The notes beneath the pieces were generated by a model. That model searched no databases, had not been told where the DNA came from, and saw nothing but the letters and a program-made list of their open reading frames with translations. Positions 1 through 8,375 of a DNA stretch of 33,560 nt are shown here, one piece after another (the first letter of the stretch is position 1; each line of letters starts with the position of its first letter). Source of the DNA: an uncultured Eubacteriales bacterium (lineage in GTDB: Bacteria > Bacillota > Clostridia > Monoglobales > Monoglobaceae); NCBI GenBank assembly GCA_900542675.1, contig UQOT01000012.1, positions 1-33,560 on the forward strand, given 5' to 3'. The position numbers and the translations under genes are program-made.

Positions 1-151
1 GTTGAAAAATTTAAATTAAATAACAAGATATGCGAAAAATCAGCGAATAATCTTTTTGTACAAAAATTAAGCAAATATTTCATTAAAGTTACACAAAAAT
101 TTCAAAATTATTGCAAAAACAAAAAATGTTTAAAACAAGACAAAATAACCC
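1..151. other. AT-rich region upstream of rpmH
   Basis: This is a very AT-rich stretch with no open frame. In most Firmicutes the DNA upstream of rpmH is the dnaA-rpmH intergenic region carrying the replication origin. I looked for the DnaA box TTATCCACA and its complement and found no exact copy. The nearest match in the area is TGTGGACAA at 385-393, with one mismatch, and it lies downstream of rpmH. An origin here is expected from gene order but is not shown by the sequence. Confidence 0.35.
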
Positions 152-180
152 TTGACATTTTTTGTTTTGCGTGATAGAAT
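152..180 (+). promoter_or_regulatory. sigma-A promoter of rpmH
   Basis: A perfect -35 TTGACA (152-157) and a -10 TAGAAT (175-180) are separated by exactly 17 bases. Transcription would start near 187, giving a leader of about 60 bases before rpmH. Confidence 0.85.
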
Positions 181-245
181 ATTAAAGATTTTTCATAAGC
201 ATAATTTTGATTTTTTGAATTGACTTATATAAGGAGGGATACAGA

Positions 246-380
246 ATGCTCAGAACATATCAGCCCAAAAAGAGACATAGATCAAAGGTTCACGGCTTCA
301 GAAAGAGAATGAGCACAAAGAACGGCCGTAAGGTTTTGGCCAGAAGAAGATTAAAGGGCAGAAAAAGACTGTCGGCATAA
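246..380 (+). CDS. rpmH: 50S ribosomal protein L34
   Basis: This encodes a 44-residue, strongly basic protein beginning MLRTYQPKKRHRSKVHGF, the standard start of bacterial L34, and ending in an RKRLSA tail. L34 is a small structural component of the large ribosomal subunit. The length is exactly that of the family. The start is fixed by AAGGAGGG at 231-238, seven bases upstream. It lies directly before rnpA, the near-universal bacterial arrangement, but a terminator (401-427) separates the two, so rnpA probably receives only read-through from this promoter. Confidence 0.98.
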   Translation: MLRTYQPKKRHRSKVHGFRKRMSTKNGRKVLARRRLKGRKRLSA

Positions 381-400
381 ATACTGTGGACAAATCCTAA

Positions 401-427
401 AGACGCCGAGTTCGGCGTCTTTTTGTG
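401..427 (+). terminator. intrinsic terminator between rpmH and rnpA
   Basis: AGACGCCGA at 401-409 is the exact reverse complement of TCGGCGTCT at 412-420, followed by TTTTTGTGTTT. In RNA the loop would open to four bases. A partial terminator here would explain the much higher expression of L34 than of RNase P protein seen in other bacteria; that role is inferred. Confidence 0.85.
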
Positions 428-463
428 TTTAATTCGGATTGCGGCGCGCTTAGGAGAGTGTCA

Positions 464-811
464 ATGAGCGATTATTTAAGTTTAAAAAAGAACGCGGATT
501 TCAGACGGCTTTACAGGCGGGGCAGGACTTATGTCACGCCGTGTGCGGTTGCGTATGTTTTGCCAAATCGCATAAAGGCGCATCGGCTCGGAATTACCGC
601 AGGCAAAAAAGTCGGCGGCGCAGTGAGCCGCAACCGTGCCAAGCGCAGGCTTCGTGCGGTGTTTCGCGAATATTTAAGCGAGGCAGATTTAAAAGGACGG
701 ACGTTTGACTTTGTTATCGTGGCGCGGGCGAAAACCGTGGGCTGCGATTTCGGTAAGCTTAAAAAGGACATATATCGCGCGCTTAATGAGTCAATAAAAC
801 AGATTAAATAA
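464..811 (+). CDS. rnpA: ribonuclease P protein component
   Basis: This 115-residue basic protein pairs with RNase P RNA to process the 5' ends of tRNA precursors. It starts MSDYLSLKKNADFRRLYRRG and contains the conserved block SRNRAKRRLRAVFRE, the RNR signature of the family, at about residues 59-73. The reading frame stays open upstream to 425, but the ATG at 464 has AGGAG at 452-456 at the right distance and gives the usual family length. It sits between rpmH and yidD as in most Firmicutes. Confidence 0.96.
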   Translation: MSDYLSLKKNADFRRLYRRGRTYVTPCAVAYVLPNRIKAHRLGITAGKKVGGAVSRNRAKRRLRAVFREYLSEADLKGRTFDFVIVARAKTVGCDFGKLKKDIYRALNESIKQIK

Positions 812-896
812 TAAATTTGTAAATATTAATGTATGTTTTAAATAAAACTGTTGCATAATTTTGTAATTCGTGGTATTATTAGAATTGATTTTTATT

Positions 897-1106
897 ATGA
901 AAAATATTTTTATCAGGCTCGTTCGCGGATATCAGAAACACTTGTCTCCGCTAAAGGGCAGGCCGACGTGCAGGTTTTATCCGACTTGTTCGGAGTATGC
1001 CGTTTTGGCAGTCGAGAAGTACGGTTTTGCGAAGGGCTTTTTAAAGGCGGTTTGGCGGATCTTAAGATGTAATCCGTTTAATCCCGGCGGGATAGACTTT
1101 CCTTAA
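897..1106 (+). CDS. yidD: membrane protein insertion efficiency factor YidD
   Basis: This small cationic protein of 69 residues associates with the inner face of the membrane and supports YidC-dependent insertion. The diagnostic segments are YQKHLSPLKGRPTCRFYPTC, SEYAVLAVEKYG and CNPFNPGGIDFP, with the three conserved cysteines. The start at ATG 897 gives the family's usual N-terminus, MKNIFIRLVRGYQ. A GTG at 870 would add nine hydrophobic residues. Neither start has a convincing ribosome binding site, which is unusual in this genome, so the exact start is uncertain. Its place between rnpA and yidC is the classic one. Confidence 0.93.
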   Translation: MKNIFIRLVRGYQKHLSPLKGRPTCRFYPTCSEYAVLAVEKYGFAKGFLKAVWRILRCNPFNPGGIDFP

Positions 1107-1160
1107 TTATTAAGGATAACAGTACAAAAAAGACAAGACTTTTAGTTAGGAGGGCACTGA

Positions 1161-2219
1161 ATGTCCTATATTATGCTGGCCCTTGGTTGGGTCCTTAAAC
1201 TTATGTATGTGCTGGTTAACAATTACGGCGTTGCGATTTTGCTTTTTACTATTATAGTTAAGGCGATACTTATGCCGCTTACCGTTAAACAGCAAAAATC
1301 TATGCTTAAAACTCAGAAGCTCCAGCCGCTTCTTATGGATTTACAAAAGAAGTACGGCAATGATAAGGAAAAGCTTAATCAGGAGACGATGAAGCTCTAT
1401 CAAAAGTATCAAATAAACCCGATGAGCGGTTGTCTGCCGATGATTATACAGCTTCCTATTCTGTTTGCACTCTATTGGGTTGTAAAGCAGCCGATGATTT
1501 ATATTATGGGCGTTGCGAGCGAGGATATATGGCGCGTAGCGTGGGCGATGAACGACTGGGCACAGCAGTCGCAGGCAAATCTCGACGCTCTTAATCATAT
1601 GCTGGAGAGCGTTAAGATTGACCCGAATAACTTTTTGGGCTACTTTACAAGTCAGGATCCGAATTTTAAAAACTTCGGTCAGTATGAAATTACATTTGCG
1701 CGCTTTTTGCATATGCATCCCGAGATTATGGACAGCACGTGGATTACCGAGACGGGCAAGGTTTACCGTTTGATTGACTTTAACTTCTGCGGTATAGACC
1801 TGTCGGCAACGCCGAATTTGAGCTCGCTTATAGGTCTTATTATGGGCAGACTGCCCGAGGGCGGAATTACGTGGAACCTAATCGGTTTGTGGCTGATACC
1901 GATTTTGGCGGGCGGAAGCTCGTACCTTACAAGCAAGCTTACTCAGGCAATGCAGCCGCCTCAGCCGCCGCAGGTTGATGAAAACGGCGTTGAAAAGCCC
2001 AATACAATGAAAACTATGATGATAATTATGCCGATATTCTCGGCGTGGATTGCGTTCACGCTGCCGGCAGCAATAGGTTTTTACTGGATACTCAGCAGCA
2101 TCCTTCAGCTTATCCAGCAGATTGCGGTTAACAAGATTGCAAATGTTGAGGATGTTGAAGAGGGAGTAAAGGAGGAGATTGAAAATGCCAAGAAAAATAG
2201 AAAAAAACGCAAAAAGTAA
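1161..2219 (+). CDS. yidC: membrane protein insertase YidC/Oxa1 family
   Basis: This is a 352-residue polytopic membrane protein that inserts and folds other membrane proteins, alone or with Sec. It has no large periplasmic domain and no lipobox, so it is the Gram-positive short form. Hydrophobic segments lie near residues 5-40, around 92-110 (PMSGCLPMIIQLPILFALYW), about 225-245 and about 275-310. The tail is lysine/arginine-rich (KKNRKKRKK), as in insertases that contact ribosomes. Lys34, in TIIVKAILMPL, sits where many YidC proteins have the groove arginine. The start has TAGGAGGG upstream. The 3' end overlaps khpB by 35 bases. Confidence 0.96.
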   Translation: MSYIMLALGWVLKLMYVLVNNYGVAILLFTIIVKAILMPLTVKQQKSMLKTQKLQPLLMDLQKKYGNDKEKLNQETMKLYQKYQINPMSGCLPMIIQLPILFALYWVVKQPMIYIMGVASEDIWRVAWAMNDWAQQSQANLDALNHMLESVKIDPNNFLGYFTSQDPNFKNFGQYEITFARFLHMHPEIMDSTWITETGKVYRLIDFNFCGIDLSATPNLSSLIGLIMGRLPEGGITWNLIGLWLIPILAGGSSYLTSKLTQAMQPPQPPQVDENGVEKPNTMKTMMIIMPIFSAWIAFTLPAAIGFYWILSSILQLIQQIAVNKIANVEDVEEGVKEEIENAKKNRKKRKK

Positions 2220-3057
2220 AGAGGAAGCTTTAAGGCTCGCAGCTGAGGAGTTCGGCGTTCCGATTGAGGAGTTGTCATATACCGTAGAGCGCGAGATAGG
2301 CAAAGGCTTGCTCGGTAAGCTGCTTGGCAAAGAGGTTATAATTTCAGCGTGGATAACCAAGGAGGCCGAGGAGGAAGAACGCCTGCGCAGAACACGCGAG
2401 GAACGCAGAAGAATGCGCGAGGAGAAGGCGGCAAAGGCAGCGGTTAAAAAGGCGGAGCCTAAGCCTGTGAGAAAGCCTGCGGCAGAGGAAAAGCCGGCAC
2501 CGGTTGTTAAGCCTGAACCGACGCCCGTTTCCGTGACCGAGGCTGTGCTCGAGGTTCAGTCCGCCGCTGCGCCGAAGGATAAAAAAAGACGTGAGGTCAC
2601 CGAAAAATCGCTTAAGGATGCGGAGTATTTCGTAACCGAGCTAGTTCATAAGATGGGACTCAGCGATGCGGCTGTTGATGTTAAAAACGGTGGCTCCTCC
2701 GTGGATGTGACCATATCGGGAGAGAGAATGGGTCTTATCATAGGCAAGAGAGGAGATACGCTTGACGCAATTCAGTATCTTACGAGCCTTTATGTGAATA
2801 AAGAGAAGAATTCGTATATAAAAGTCAACATCGACACCGAAGGCTATCGTGCAAAACGTGAAAAGACTCTTATTCAGCTTGCACACAGCTTAGAGAGACG
2901 TGTTGTACGGGAGGGCAGAGCGATTACGCTTGAGCCTATGTCGCCCAACGAGAGGCGTATTATTCACGCGGCGCTTCAGGGCAACGACGAAATTCAGACC
3001 TACAGTATCGGCGAGGAGCCGAACCGCAAGGTTGTTGTTTCGCTTAAAGAAGAATAA
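2185..3057 (+). CDS. khpB: RNA-binding protein KhpB/Jag (Jag_N, KH, R3H domains)
   Basis: This 290-residue protein is the partner gene of yidC in Firmicutes, where KhpB (Jag/EloR) binds RNA and is linked to cell elongation and division. Three parts are visible: a Jag_N domain at residues 1-50 (with GKGLLGKLLGKE), a charged Lys/Glu/Ala/Pro-rich linker at about 55-140, and KH (GLIIGKRGDTLDAIQYL) plus R3H (RRIIHAALQ) domains at about 145-285. The start is ATG 2185 with GGAGGAG at 2171-2177, inside yidC; a TTG two codons earlier is possible. The stop shares one base with the next start (TAATG), implying translational coupling. Confidence 0.95.
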   Translation: MPRKIEKNAKSKEEALRLAAEEFGVPIEELSYTVEREIGKGLLGKLLGKEVIISAWITKEAEEEERLRRTREERRRMREEKAAKAAVKKAEPKPVRKPAAEEKPAPVVKPEPTPVSVTEAVLEVQSAAAPKDKKRREVTEKSLKDAEYFVTELVHKMGLSDAAVDVKNGGSSVDVTISGERMGLIIGKRGDTLDAIQYLTSLYVNKEKNSYIKVNIDTEGYRAKREKTLIQLAHSLERRVVREGRAITLEPMSPNERRIIHAALQGNDEIQTYSIGEEPNRKVVVSLKEE

Positions 3058-3293
3058 TGAATTATAAATTTTTTGAAAATACGGAATGTGAATACTACCC
3101 GTGTCACAAGGCGGAACAGATTAATTGTCTGTTCTGCTTTTGTCCTTTATACGGACTCGGCGACTGCGGCGGAAATTTCAAGATGATTGAAGGTTTAGGC
3201 GGGCGGAAAATCAAGGATTGCTCCGACTGCACACTTCCGCACAATCCCGATACGGGATATGATTTTGTGATAAAACGGCTGGCTCAGGGCTAA
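3057..3293 (+). CDS. cysteine-rich small domain protein (PF04071 type)
   Basis: This is a 78-residue protein with nine cysteines in a pattern I recognise as the cysteine-rich small domain family: FFENTECEYYPCHK near the start, NCLFCFCPLYGLGDCGGNF in the middle and IKDCSDCTLPHNPDTGYD near the end. The pattern suggests binding of a metal ion or Fe-S cluster. Biochemical function is unknown to me; homologues often sit next to cobalamin or other cofactor genes. It is coupled to khpB by a one-base overlap and precedes argD by 42 bases, so it is probably co-transcribed with them. No full-length relative lies elsewhere in the window. Confidence 0.82.
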   Translation: MNYKFFENTECEYYPCHKAEQINCLFCFCPLYGLGDCGGNFKMIEGLGGRKIKDCSDCTLPHNPDTGYDFVIKRLAQG

Positions 3294-3335
3294 ATCACGT
3301 CAAGTCGGCAGCTTAACTTAAAGGAGACGAAGCAA

Positions 3336-4529
3336 ATGGCAAAGCACTTATCCCTTGACGAGGTCAGGGAACTTGATAAAAAATATTATATGAATACGTT
3401 CGGTGACAGAATTCCGCTCTGCTTTAAAAGCGGAGACGGGATTGAGCTGACAGCGTCCGACGGCAGAAAGTATAAGGACTTTTTCGCCGGTATTGCGGTG
3501 ACGTCGCTCGGATACAATCATAAGCGCTTGACCGAGGAGCTGTGTGAGCAGGTGCGCGGCTTAATTCATACCTCAAGCGTATATTATGTAGAAAATCAGG
3601 CGCGCCTTGCAAAGCTGCTGGTTGAAAACTCGTGCGGTGACAGAGCGTTCTTTTGCAGTACGGGCGCGGAGGCGAACGAAGGGGCAATAAAGCTCGCAAA
3701 GAAATATCAGATTGAGAAGAGCTGCCCGAACAAGATTGAGTTTATAACGCTTAAAAATTCTTTCCACGGCAGAACACTTGCAACGGTTGCGGCGACGGGT
3801 CAGCCGAAGTATCAGGCGCCGTATAAGCCGCTTGTTGAAAAGTTCGTTCACGTTGAGCGCAATAATATAGAAGAATTACGTGCAGCGGTAAATGATAATA
3901 CCGCCGGCATTATGCTGGAGCTTATTCAGGGTGAGAGCGGGGTTAATCCGCTGACAAAAGAATTTGTAAACGAGGCGGCAAAGCTCTGCCGTGAAAGAGA
4001 CATAGCACTTATTGTCGATGAGGTTCAGACCGGAATAGGCAGGACGGGCAGATTATTCGCGTATGAATTATACGGAATTGAGCCGGATATATTCACTATA
4101 GCAAAGGGTCTCGGCGGCGGCGTGCCGATAGGCGCGTTTTGTGCGAAGGAAAAATTCGCCGCGGCGTTTAAACCGGGTGACCATGGTACAACCTTCGGCG
4201 GCAATCCGCTGTCAACACGCGCGGGACTTGTTGTGCTTGACGAGCTGTTAAACGGCGGTGTAATGGAAAACGCAAAAAAATCGGGTGAATATCTGATTGA
4301 AAGATTAAACGGTATAAAAAGCGGTAAAATTAAAGAGGTGCGCGGAGCGGGGCTCATTTGCGGAGTTGAGCTCAGCGAGCCGATAGGCCGCGAGGTGACG
4401 GCGGCTCTGAGAGAAAGAGGAATTTTGGTCGGAGCGGTCGGCGACAGTGTGCTTAGGATTGTTCCGCCGCTTATAGTCGAAAAATCCGATATTGATATTT
4501 TTGTTAAAACACTTGAGGAGGTACTTTAA
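3336..4529 (+). CDS. argD: acetylornithine aminotransferase
   Basis: This 397-residue PLP-dependent class III aminotransferase converts N-acetylglutamate semialdehyde to N-acetylornithine in arginine synthesis, using glutamate as amino donor. Visible signatures are STGAEANEGAIKLAKKY (108-124, cofactor phosphate binding), DEVQTGIGRTG (228-238, with Asp228 to contact the PLP ring nitrogen) and FTIAKGLGGGVPIGAF (Lys257 as the Schiff-base lysine). The length is typical. AAAGGAGA lies eight bases before the ATG. It is followed two bases later by argF, supporting assignment to arginine synthesis rather than GABA or ornithine catabolism. The rest of the arginine pathway is not in this window. Confidence 0.95.
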   Translation: MAKHLSLDEVRELDKKYYMNTFGDRIPLCFKSGDGIELTASDGRKYKDFFAGIAVTSLGYNHKRLTEELCEQVRGLIHTSSVYYVENQARLAKLLVENSCGDRAFFCSTGAEANEGAIKLAKKYQIEKSCPNKIEFITLKNSFHGRTLATVAATGQPKYQAPYKPLVEKFVHVERNNIEELRAAVNDNTAGIMLELIQGESGVNPLTKEFVNEAAKLCRERDIALIVDEVQTGIGRTGRLFAYELYGIEPDIFTIAKGLGGGVPIGAFCAKEKFAAAFKPGDHGTTFGGNPLSTRAGLVVLDELLNGGVMENAKKSGEYLIERLNGIKSGKIKEVRGAGLICGVELSEPIGREVTAALRERGILVGAVGDSVLRIVPPLIVEKSDIDIFVKTLEEVL

Positions 4530-4531
4530 AT

Positions 4532-5461
4532 ATGAAACATTTTATCAGTCTGCACGATGTAACGCATGAGGAATTTTCACAGCTTCTATCACTTGCGGCA
4601 AAGCTAAAGCGTGAGCAGAAACAGGGTATTGAACACCATATACTAAAGGGCAAGACTCTCGGAATGATTTTTTCCAAGTCATCTACCAGAACACGTGTGT
4701 CGTTTGAAGTCGGTATGTATCAGCTCGGCGGTCACGCACTGTTTCTGAGCGCAAACGATATTCAACTCGGCCGCGGTGAGACGATATATGATACCGCAAA
4801 TGTAATGAGCCGCTTCGTTGACGGAATTATGATAAGGACGTTTGACCATCAGGACGTGCTTGACCTTGCAAAGTACGGTACTATCCCGATTATAAACGGA
4901 CTGACTGATTTGCTGCACCCGTGTCAGGCGCTTGCCGACCTTTTAACCGTTCAGGAACACAAGGGTCGTTTGCGCGGATTAAAGCTTGCGTATGTCGGCG
5001 ACGGCAACAATGTTGCGCATTCGCTCCTCTACGCCTGCGCCAAGGCGGGTATGGACGTTAGCATTGGTTCGCCTAAGGGTTATGAGTGTGACCCGGAAAT
5101 CGTAAAGAACGCCAAAGAGGACGCAAAAGAGTTCGGCAGCAAGGTAATACTTACGAACGACCCTGTTGATGCAATCAAGGACGCAGACGTTGTCTATACC
5201 GACACGTGGGCAAGTATGGGACAGGAGAGCGAAAAGGCTGAGCGCATAAAGATATTTAAGGACTATCAGGTGAATAAAGAATTATTCGCATATTCTAAGC
5301 CCGACAGCATATTTATGCACTGCCTGCCGGCATACAGGGGCTATGAGGTGACCGAGGACGTAATAGACAGCAAGCGCAGCGTAATATTTGACGAGGCGGA
5401 AAACCGTCTCCATGCTCAAAAGGCAGTAATGGCAATGCTTATGGTGGGAGATAATAAGTAA
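4532..5461 (+). CDS. argF: ornithine carbamoyltransferase
   Basis: This 309-residue cytosolic enzyme joins carbamoyl phosphate and ornithine to give citrulline. The carbamoyl-phosphate motif STRTR is at 51-55, HPCQ at 129-132, the ornithine-binding SMG loop at 228-230, and the HCLPAYRG catalytic segment at 263-270. These separate it from aspartate carbamoyltransferase. The gene follows argD by two bases, with its GAGGAGGT ribosome binding site inside the end of argD. Its stop overlaps the next start by one base. A catabolic role (arcB) is less likely, since no arcA or arcC is present and argD is adjacent. Confidence 0.96.
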   Translation: MKHFISLHDVTHEEFSQLLSLAAKLKREQKQGIEHHILKGKTLGMIFSKSSTRTRVSFEVGMYQLGGHALFLSANDIQLGRGETIYDTANVMSRFVDGIMIRTFDHQDVLDLAKYGTIPIINGLTDLLHPCQALADLLTVQEHKGRLRGLKLAYVGDGNNVAHSLLYACAKAGMDVSIGSPKGYECDPEIVKNAKEDAKEFGSKVILTNDPVDAIKDADVVYTDTWASMGQESEKAERIKIFKDYQVNKELFAYSKPDSIFMHCLPAYRGYEVTEDVIDSKRSVIFDEAENRLHAQKAVMAMLMVGDNK

Positions 5462-5967
5462 TGGATAAACTATACGCATTTGAAGTAAAGCGCGCGGCTG
5501 AGGAAGATATACCTGCAATAATCAAGATAACCAAGGACGCGTTTTTAAAGTATTGTGAGATGGCAGGGCTCGATTATGATATCGAAGCGCTGCGTGAGAC
5601 CTTTGAGGATGTAAAGAAGGATATTGAAACAAAAGAAGTCTTTGTCGTGTTCATTGATGATGAGCCGATAGGCGCGGTTAGAATTGAACTTCTCGAAAAC
5701 CATGAGGCATACCTCAGCCGTTTTGCGGTTAAAACAAGTCAGCGCAATAACGGTATCGGCAAGATTTTGATGAGCGTGGTGGATAAGGCTATGAAGGAGA
5801 ACGACGTGCATATACTGCGTCTGCATACGGGCTCGCACGTTGCGCCGCTTATTCGCTTCTACTACGGCAGAGGGTTTTACATCACATCGGTGGACTACAG
5901 CCGCGGCTATCCGCGTGCCGAACTTGTAAAGGACTACAAAAGCCTCAGACACCTGACGCTTGAATAG
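5461..5967 (+). CDS. GNAT-family N-acetyltransferase
   Basis: This encodes a 168-residue protein with the Gcn5-related acetyltransferase fold. The acetyl-CoA pyrophosphate loop (motif A) is AVKTSQRNNGIGKILM, in the strand-loop-helix order expected, followed by FYYGRGF, the usual C-terminal GNAT signature. The substrate cannot be read from the sequence. It is coupled to argF by a TAATG overlap, which makes a role near arginine metabolism possible, but it does not look like a classical ArgA. It ends 53 bases before asnS. Confidence 0.85.
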   Translation: MDKLYAFEVKRAAEEDIPAIIKITKDAFLKYCEMAGLDYDIEALRETFEDVKKDIETKEVFVVFIDDEPIGAVRIELLENHEAYLSRFAVKTSQRNNGIGKILMSVVDKAMKENDVHILRLHTGSHVAPLIRFYYGRGFYITSVDYSRGYPRAELVKDYKSLRHLTLE

Positions 5968-6020
5968 GTATAGTTTAATCTGATAATAATTTCAAGACAG
6001 ACTGCCAAGAGGTGACTATT

Positions 6021-7364
6021 TTGAAGATAAAGAGCATATTTGAAAACAGGCCGTACGGCGAAAACATAACTGTCAGCGGTTGGGTGAGAACGGTCAGAGT
6101 GTCTAAAAATTTCGGGTTTATTGAGTTCAATGACGGGTCGTGCTTTAAAAATCTGCAAATCGTGATTGAGCGTGAAAAACTTGATAATTTCGAGGAAGTT
6201 TCAAGGCTTAATGTCGGTTCGGCTTGCACCGCGGCGGGTGTGCTTGAGGAGACTTCCGGGGCAAAGCAGCCGTTTGAGCTTAAAGCTGCGGAGGTTGTAA
6301 TTGAGGGCGAAAGCAGACCGGACTATCCGCTTCAGAAAAAGCGGCACTCGCTTGAATTCCTGCGCACAATTCCGCATCTTCGGCCGAGGACAAACACGCT
6401 GTCGGCGGCTTTCCGGGTGCGCTCAATTTTGGCGCAGGGAATACACAAGTATTTTGCCGAGCGCGGATTTGTGTATGTTCATACGCCGATTATTACGGGC
6501 AGCGACTGCGAGGGAGCGGGTGAAATGTTTCGGGTAACGACCCTTCCCGCAGGAGAAACCGAAGCAGTTGACTTTTTCGGTGTTCCGGCATCGCTCACGG
6601 TAAGCGGCCAGCTTGAGGGCGAGGCATTTGCTATGGCGTTCGGTGATATATACACATTCGGCCCGACGTTTAGGGCGGAAAACTCAAATACTGCGCGCCA
6701 CGCGGCTGAGTTTTGGATGGTTGAGCCCGAGATGGCGTTTGCGGATTTAAACGATGATATGAACCTCGCTGAGGATATGCTGAAGTACCTGATTGATTAC
6801 GTTATGCAAAAGGCTTCCTATGAGATGGAGTTTTTTAATAAGTTTATCGATACCGGCTTGATTGAGCGTTTAACACACGTTAAAGAGAGTGATTTCGTGC
6901 GTATGACTTACACAGAAGCGATTGAAAGGCTTAGCGGCAAAAAGTTCGATTATCCGGTAAAGTGGGGCTGTGACCTTCAAACCGAGCACGAGAGATATTT
7001 AACGGAGCAGGTCTGTAAAGCGCCTGTGTTTGTGACAGATTATCCGAAAGAGATTAAGGCGTTTTATATGCGGCTGAATGACGACAACAAAACTGTCGCG
7101 GCGGTTGACTGCCTTGTTCCCGGTATAGGTGAAATTATAGGCGGCAGCCAGCGTGAGGAACGGCTCGATGTTCTAAACCGGCGTATAGAAGAACTCGGTA
7201 TGAATACGGAGGACTACAGACGGTATCTCGACCTGCGCCGCTACGGCGGCTGTAAACACTCAGGCTTCGGCCTCGGCTTTGAGCGGCTTGTAATGTATGT
7301 AACTGGAATTGCAAACATACGTGACGTTCTGCCATACCCCCGCACCGCCCAAAGTCTTGTTTAG
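6021..7364 (+). CDS. asnS: asparaginyl-tRNA synthetase
   Basis: This class IIb aminoacyl-tRNA synthetase of 447 residues charges tRNA-Asn. An OB-fold anticodon-binding domain occupies about residues 1-105 (ITVSGWVRTVR, NFGFIEFNDGS), followed by the catalytic domain with motif 2 (FRAENSNTARHAAEFWMVEPEM) and motif 3 near the end (GFGLGFERLVMYVTG). The Asn-type FRAENSNT segment favours AsnRS over AspRS. AAGAGGTGA at 6007-6015 points to a TTG start at 6021. A GTG at 6012 lies inside that ribosome binding site, so it is less likely, but would add only three residues. Confidence 0.95.
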   Translation: MKIKSIFENRPYGENITVSGWVRTVRVSKNFGFIEFNDGSCFKNLQIVIEREKLDNFEEVSRLNVGSACTAAGVLEETSGAKQPFELKAAEVVIEGESRPDYPLQKKRHSLEFLRTIPHLRPRTNTLSAAFRVRSILAQGIHKYFAERGFVYVHTPIITGSDCEGAGEMFRVTTLPAGETEAVDFFGVPASLTVSGQLEGEAFAMAFGDIYTFGPTFRAENSNTARHAAEFWMVEPEMAFADLNDDMNLAEDMLKYLIDYVMQKASYEMEFFNKFIDTGLIERLTHVKESDFVRMTYTEAIERLSGKKFDYPVKWGCDLQTEHERYLTEQVCKAPVFVTDYPKEIKAFYMRLNDDNKTVAAVDCLVPGIGEIIGGSQREERLDVLNRRIEELGMNTEDYRRYLDLRRYGGCKHSGFGLGFERLVMYVTGIANIRDVLPYPRTAQSLV

Positions 7365-7379
7365 CAAAGGAGAAAACTT

Positions 7380-8123
7380 ATGAATTTATTATGGAAGACG
7401 ATTATTTTTATTGCTGCGGTTATTGTGATAGTCAAGCGGGCGGCGATAGTTGCGCTTTTTGCTAAGTATAAGTACAGTAAAGGCGATTATTACGGAGCGC
7501 TTAAGATTTTTAATATTGCGGACAAGATTGGTAATCTCGGCGTTGGAGACAAAACATTGTACGGCTATAACTGTCTGCGCTGCGGTGAGCTTGAGCGCGC
7601 ACGCAAGGCGTTTGACGTTGCATATATGATTACAAAGCCCGAAAGCGCAGATAGGCACAGAGTACGTATGCTTCAGGCGCTTCTCGCGTGGAAAGAGGAC
7701 GATATCGAAACTGCGGTAGAGTTTCTCGAGGAGGTCTATGAGTCGGGCTTTAGAAACACTAATCTGTATCAGAATTTGGGTATAATGTATAACCTTGTCA
7801 GCAACTATGATAAGGCTCTTGAGTTTAACAAAGAGGCGTATAATTATAATGAAGATGATGATATTATAGTTGATAATCTCGCCGATACATATTCGCTGCG
7901 CGGCGAGTACGAGGAAGCGGAGAAGATTTACGAGGATTTAATGCAGCGCGACCCGCGCTTCCCCGAGGCGTATTACGGCTATGGTGAAGTATTGATAAAT
8001 CTCGGCAAAAAACAGGAAGGCATAGAAATGATAGAAAAATCTTTGAAAAAGCCGTTCTCCTTCCTAAGTATCCGCCCCCGCGAGGAAATCGAAGATATGC
8101 TTCAAAAGTATAAAAGTGAATAA
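7380..8123 (+). CDS. membrane-anchored tetratricopeptide-repeat protein
   Basis: This encodes a 247-residue protein with one N-terminal membrane segment (IIFIAAVIVIVKRAAIVALF, residues 9-28) and then helical repeats. At least four TPR-like units are visible, with typical pairs such as GDYYGALKIFNIADK, NLGIMYNLVSNYDKALEF, ADTYSLRGEYEEAEKIYEDL and YGYGEVLINLGKKQEGIEMI. Such proteins are protein-protein adaptors; the partner is unknown. AAAGGAG precedes the start at good distance. It is 15 bases from asnS and is closed by the terminator at 8122-8150, so it is probably the last gene of this run. Confidence 0.82.
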   Translation: MNLLWKTIIFIAAVIVIVKRAAIVALFAKYKYSKGDYYGALKIFNIADKIGNLGVGDKTLYGYNCLRCGELERARKAFDVAYMITKPESADRHRVRMLQALLAWKEDDIETAVEFLEEVYESGFRNTNLYQNLGIMYNLVSNYDKALEFNKEAYNYNEDDDIIVDNLADTYSLRGEYEEAEKIYEDLMQRDPRFPEAYYGYGEVLINLGKKQEGIEMIEKSLKKPFSFLSIRPREEIEDMLQKYKSE

Positions 8124-8150
8124 AAGGGATTTTTACAGCCCCTTTTATTT
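8122..8150. terminator. terminator between the TPR gene and the converging xre gene
   Basis: AAAAGGG (8122-8128) pairs with CCCTTTT (8140-8146), loop of 11, followed by ATTTAT. The stem is A-rich on one side and T-rich on the other, so it may work in both directions, serving the TPR gene and the minus-strand xre gene whose stop codon lies at 8149. Confidence 0.65.
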
Positions 8151-8349
8151 ATCTCTTATCGGTTCTGCCCAAGATATAATCTATGCTTGTATCATAAAAA
8201 TCGGCAAGCTTGCACAATGCGGCTACCGGTATATTTAGGTTCCCGAGTTCATAATCGGAATATGTTGTCTGATGTACATTCAACATATCAGCAAGAGTCT
8301 TTTGCTTAAGATCGCTGTCCTCCCTTAAATCCCTTAAACGGTTTTTCAA
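8149..8349 (-). CDS. XRE-family helix-turn-helix regulator
   Basis: This 66-residue single-domain DNA-binding protein has the lambda-Cro/C1-type HTH: RLRDLREDSDLKQKTLADML, then HQTTYSDYELGN as the recognition-helix region and PVAALCKLADFYDTSIDYIL as the closing helices. It has no sensor or oligomerisation domain, so it resembles a small autoregulated repressor. It is divergent from the lipoprotein gene at 8465, and the shared intergenic region carries two perfect TAAGG-N7-CCTTA palindromes, the likely binding sites. No toxin-antitoxin partner is apparent. Confidence 0.88.
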   Translation of the reverse strand: MKNRLRDLREDSDLKQKTLADMLNVHQTTYSDYELGNLNIPVAALCKLADFYDTSIDYILGRTDKR

Positions 8350-8375
8350 TTAAATCACCCCAAGAAAATATTAAT

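Noticed and set aside
385..393. TGTGGACAA as a DnaA box
   Set aside because: One mismatch, single copy, on the far side of rpmH; no cluster to support an origin.
851..879. Weak promoter (TTGCAT, 17 bases, TATTAT) before yidD
   Set aside because: The -35 matches only three of six positions and AT-rich DNA gives such matches easily.
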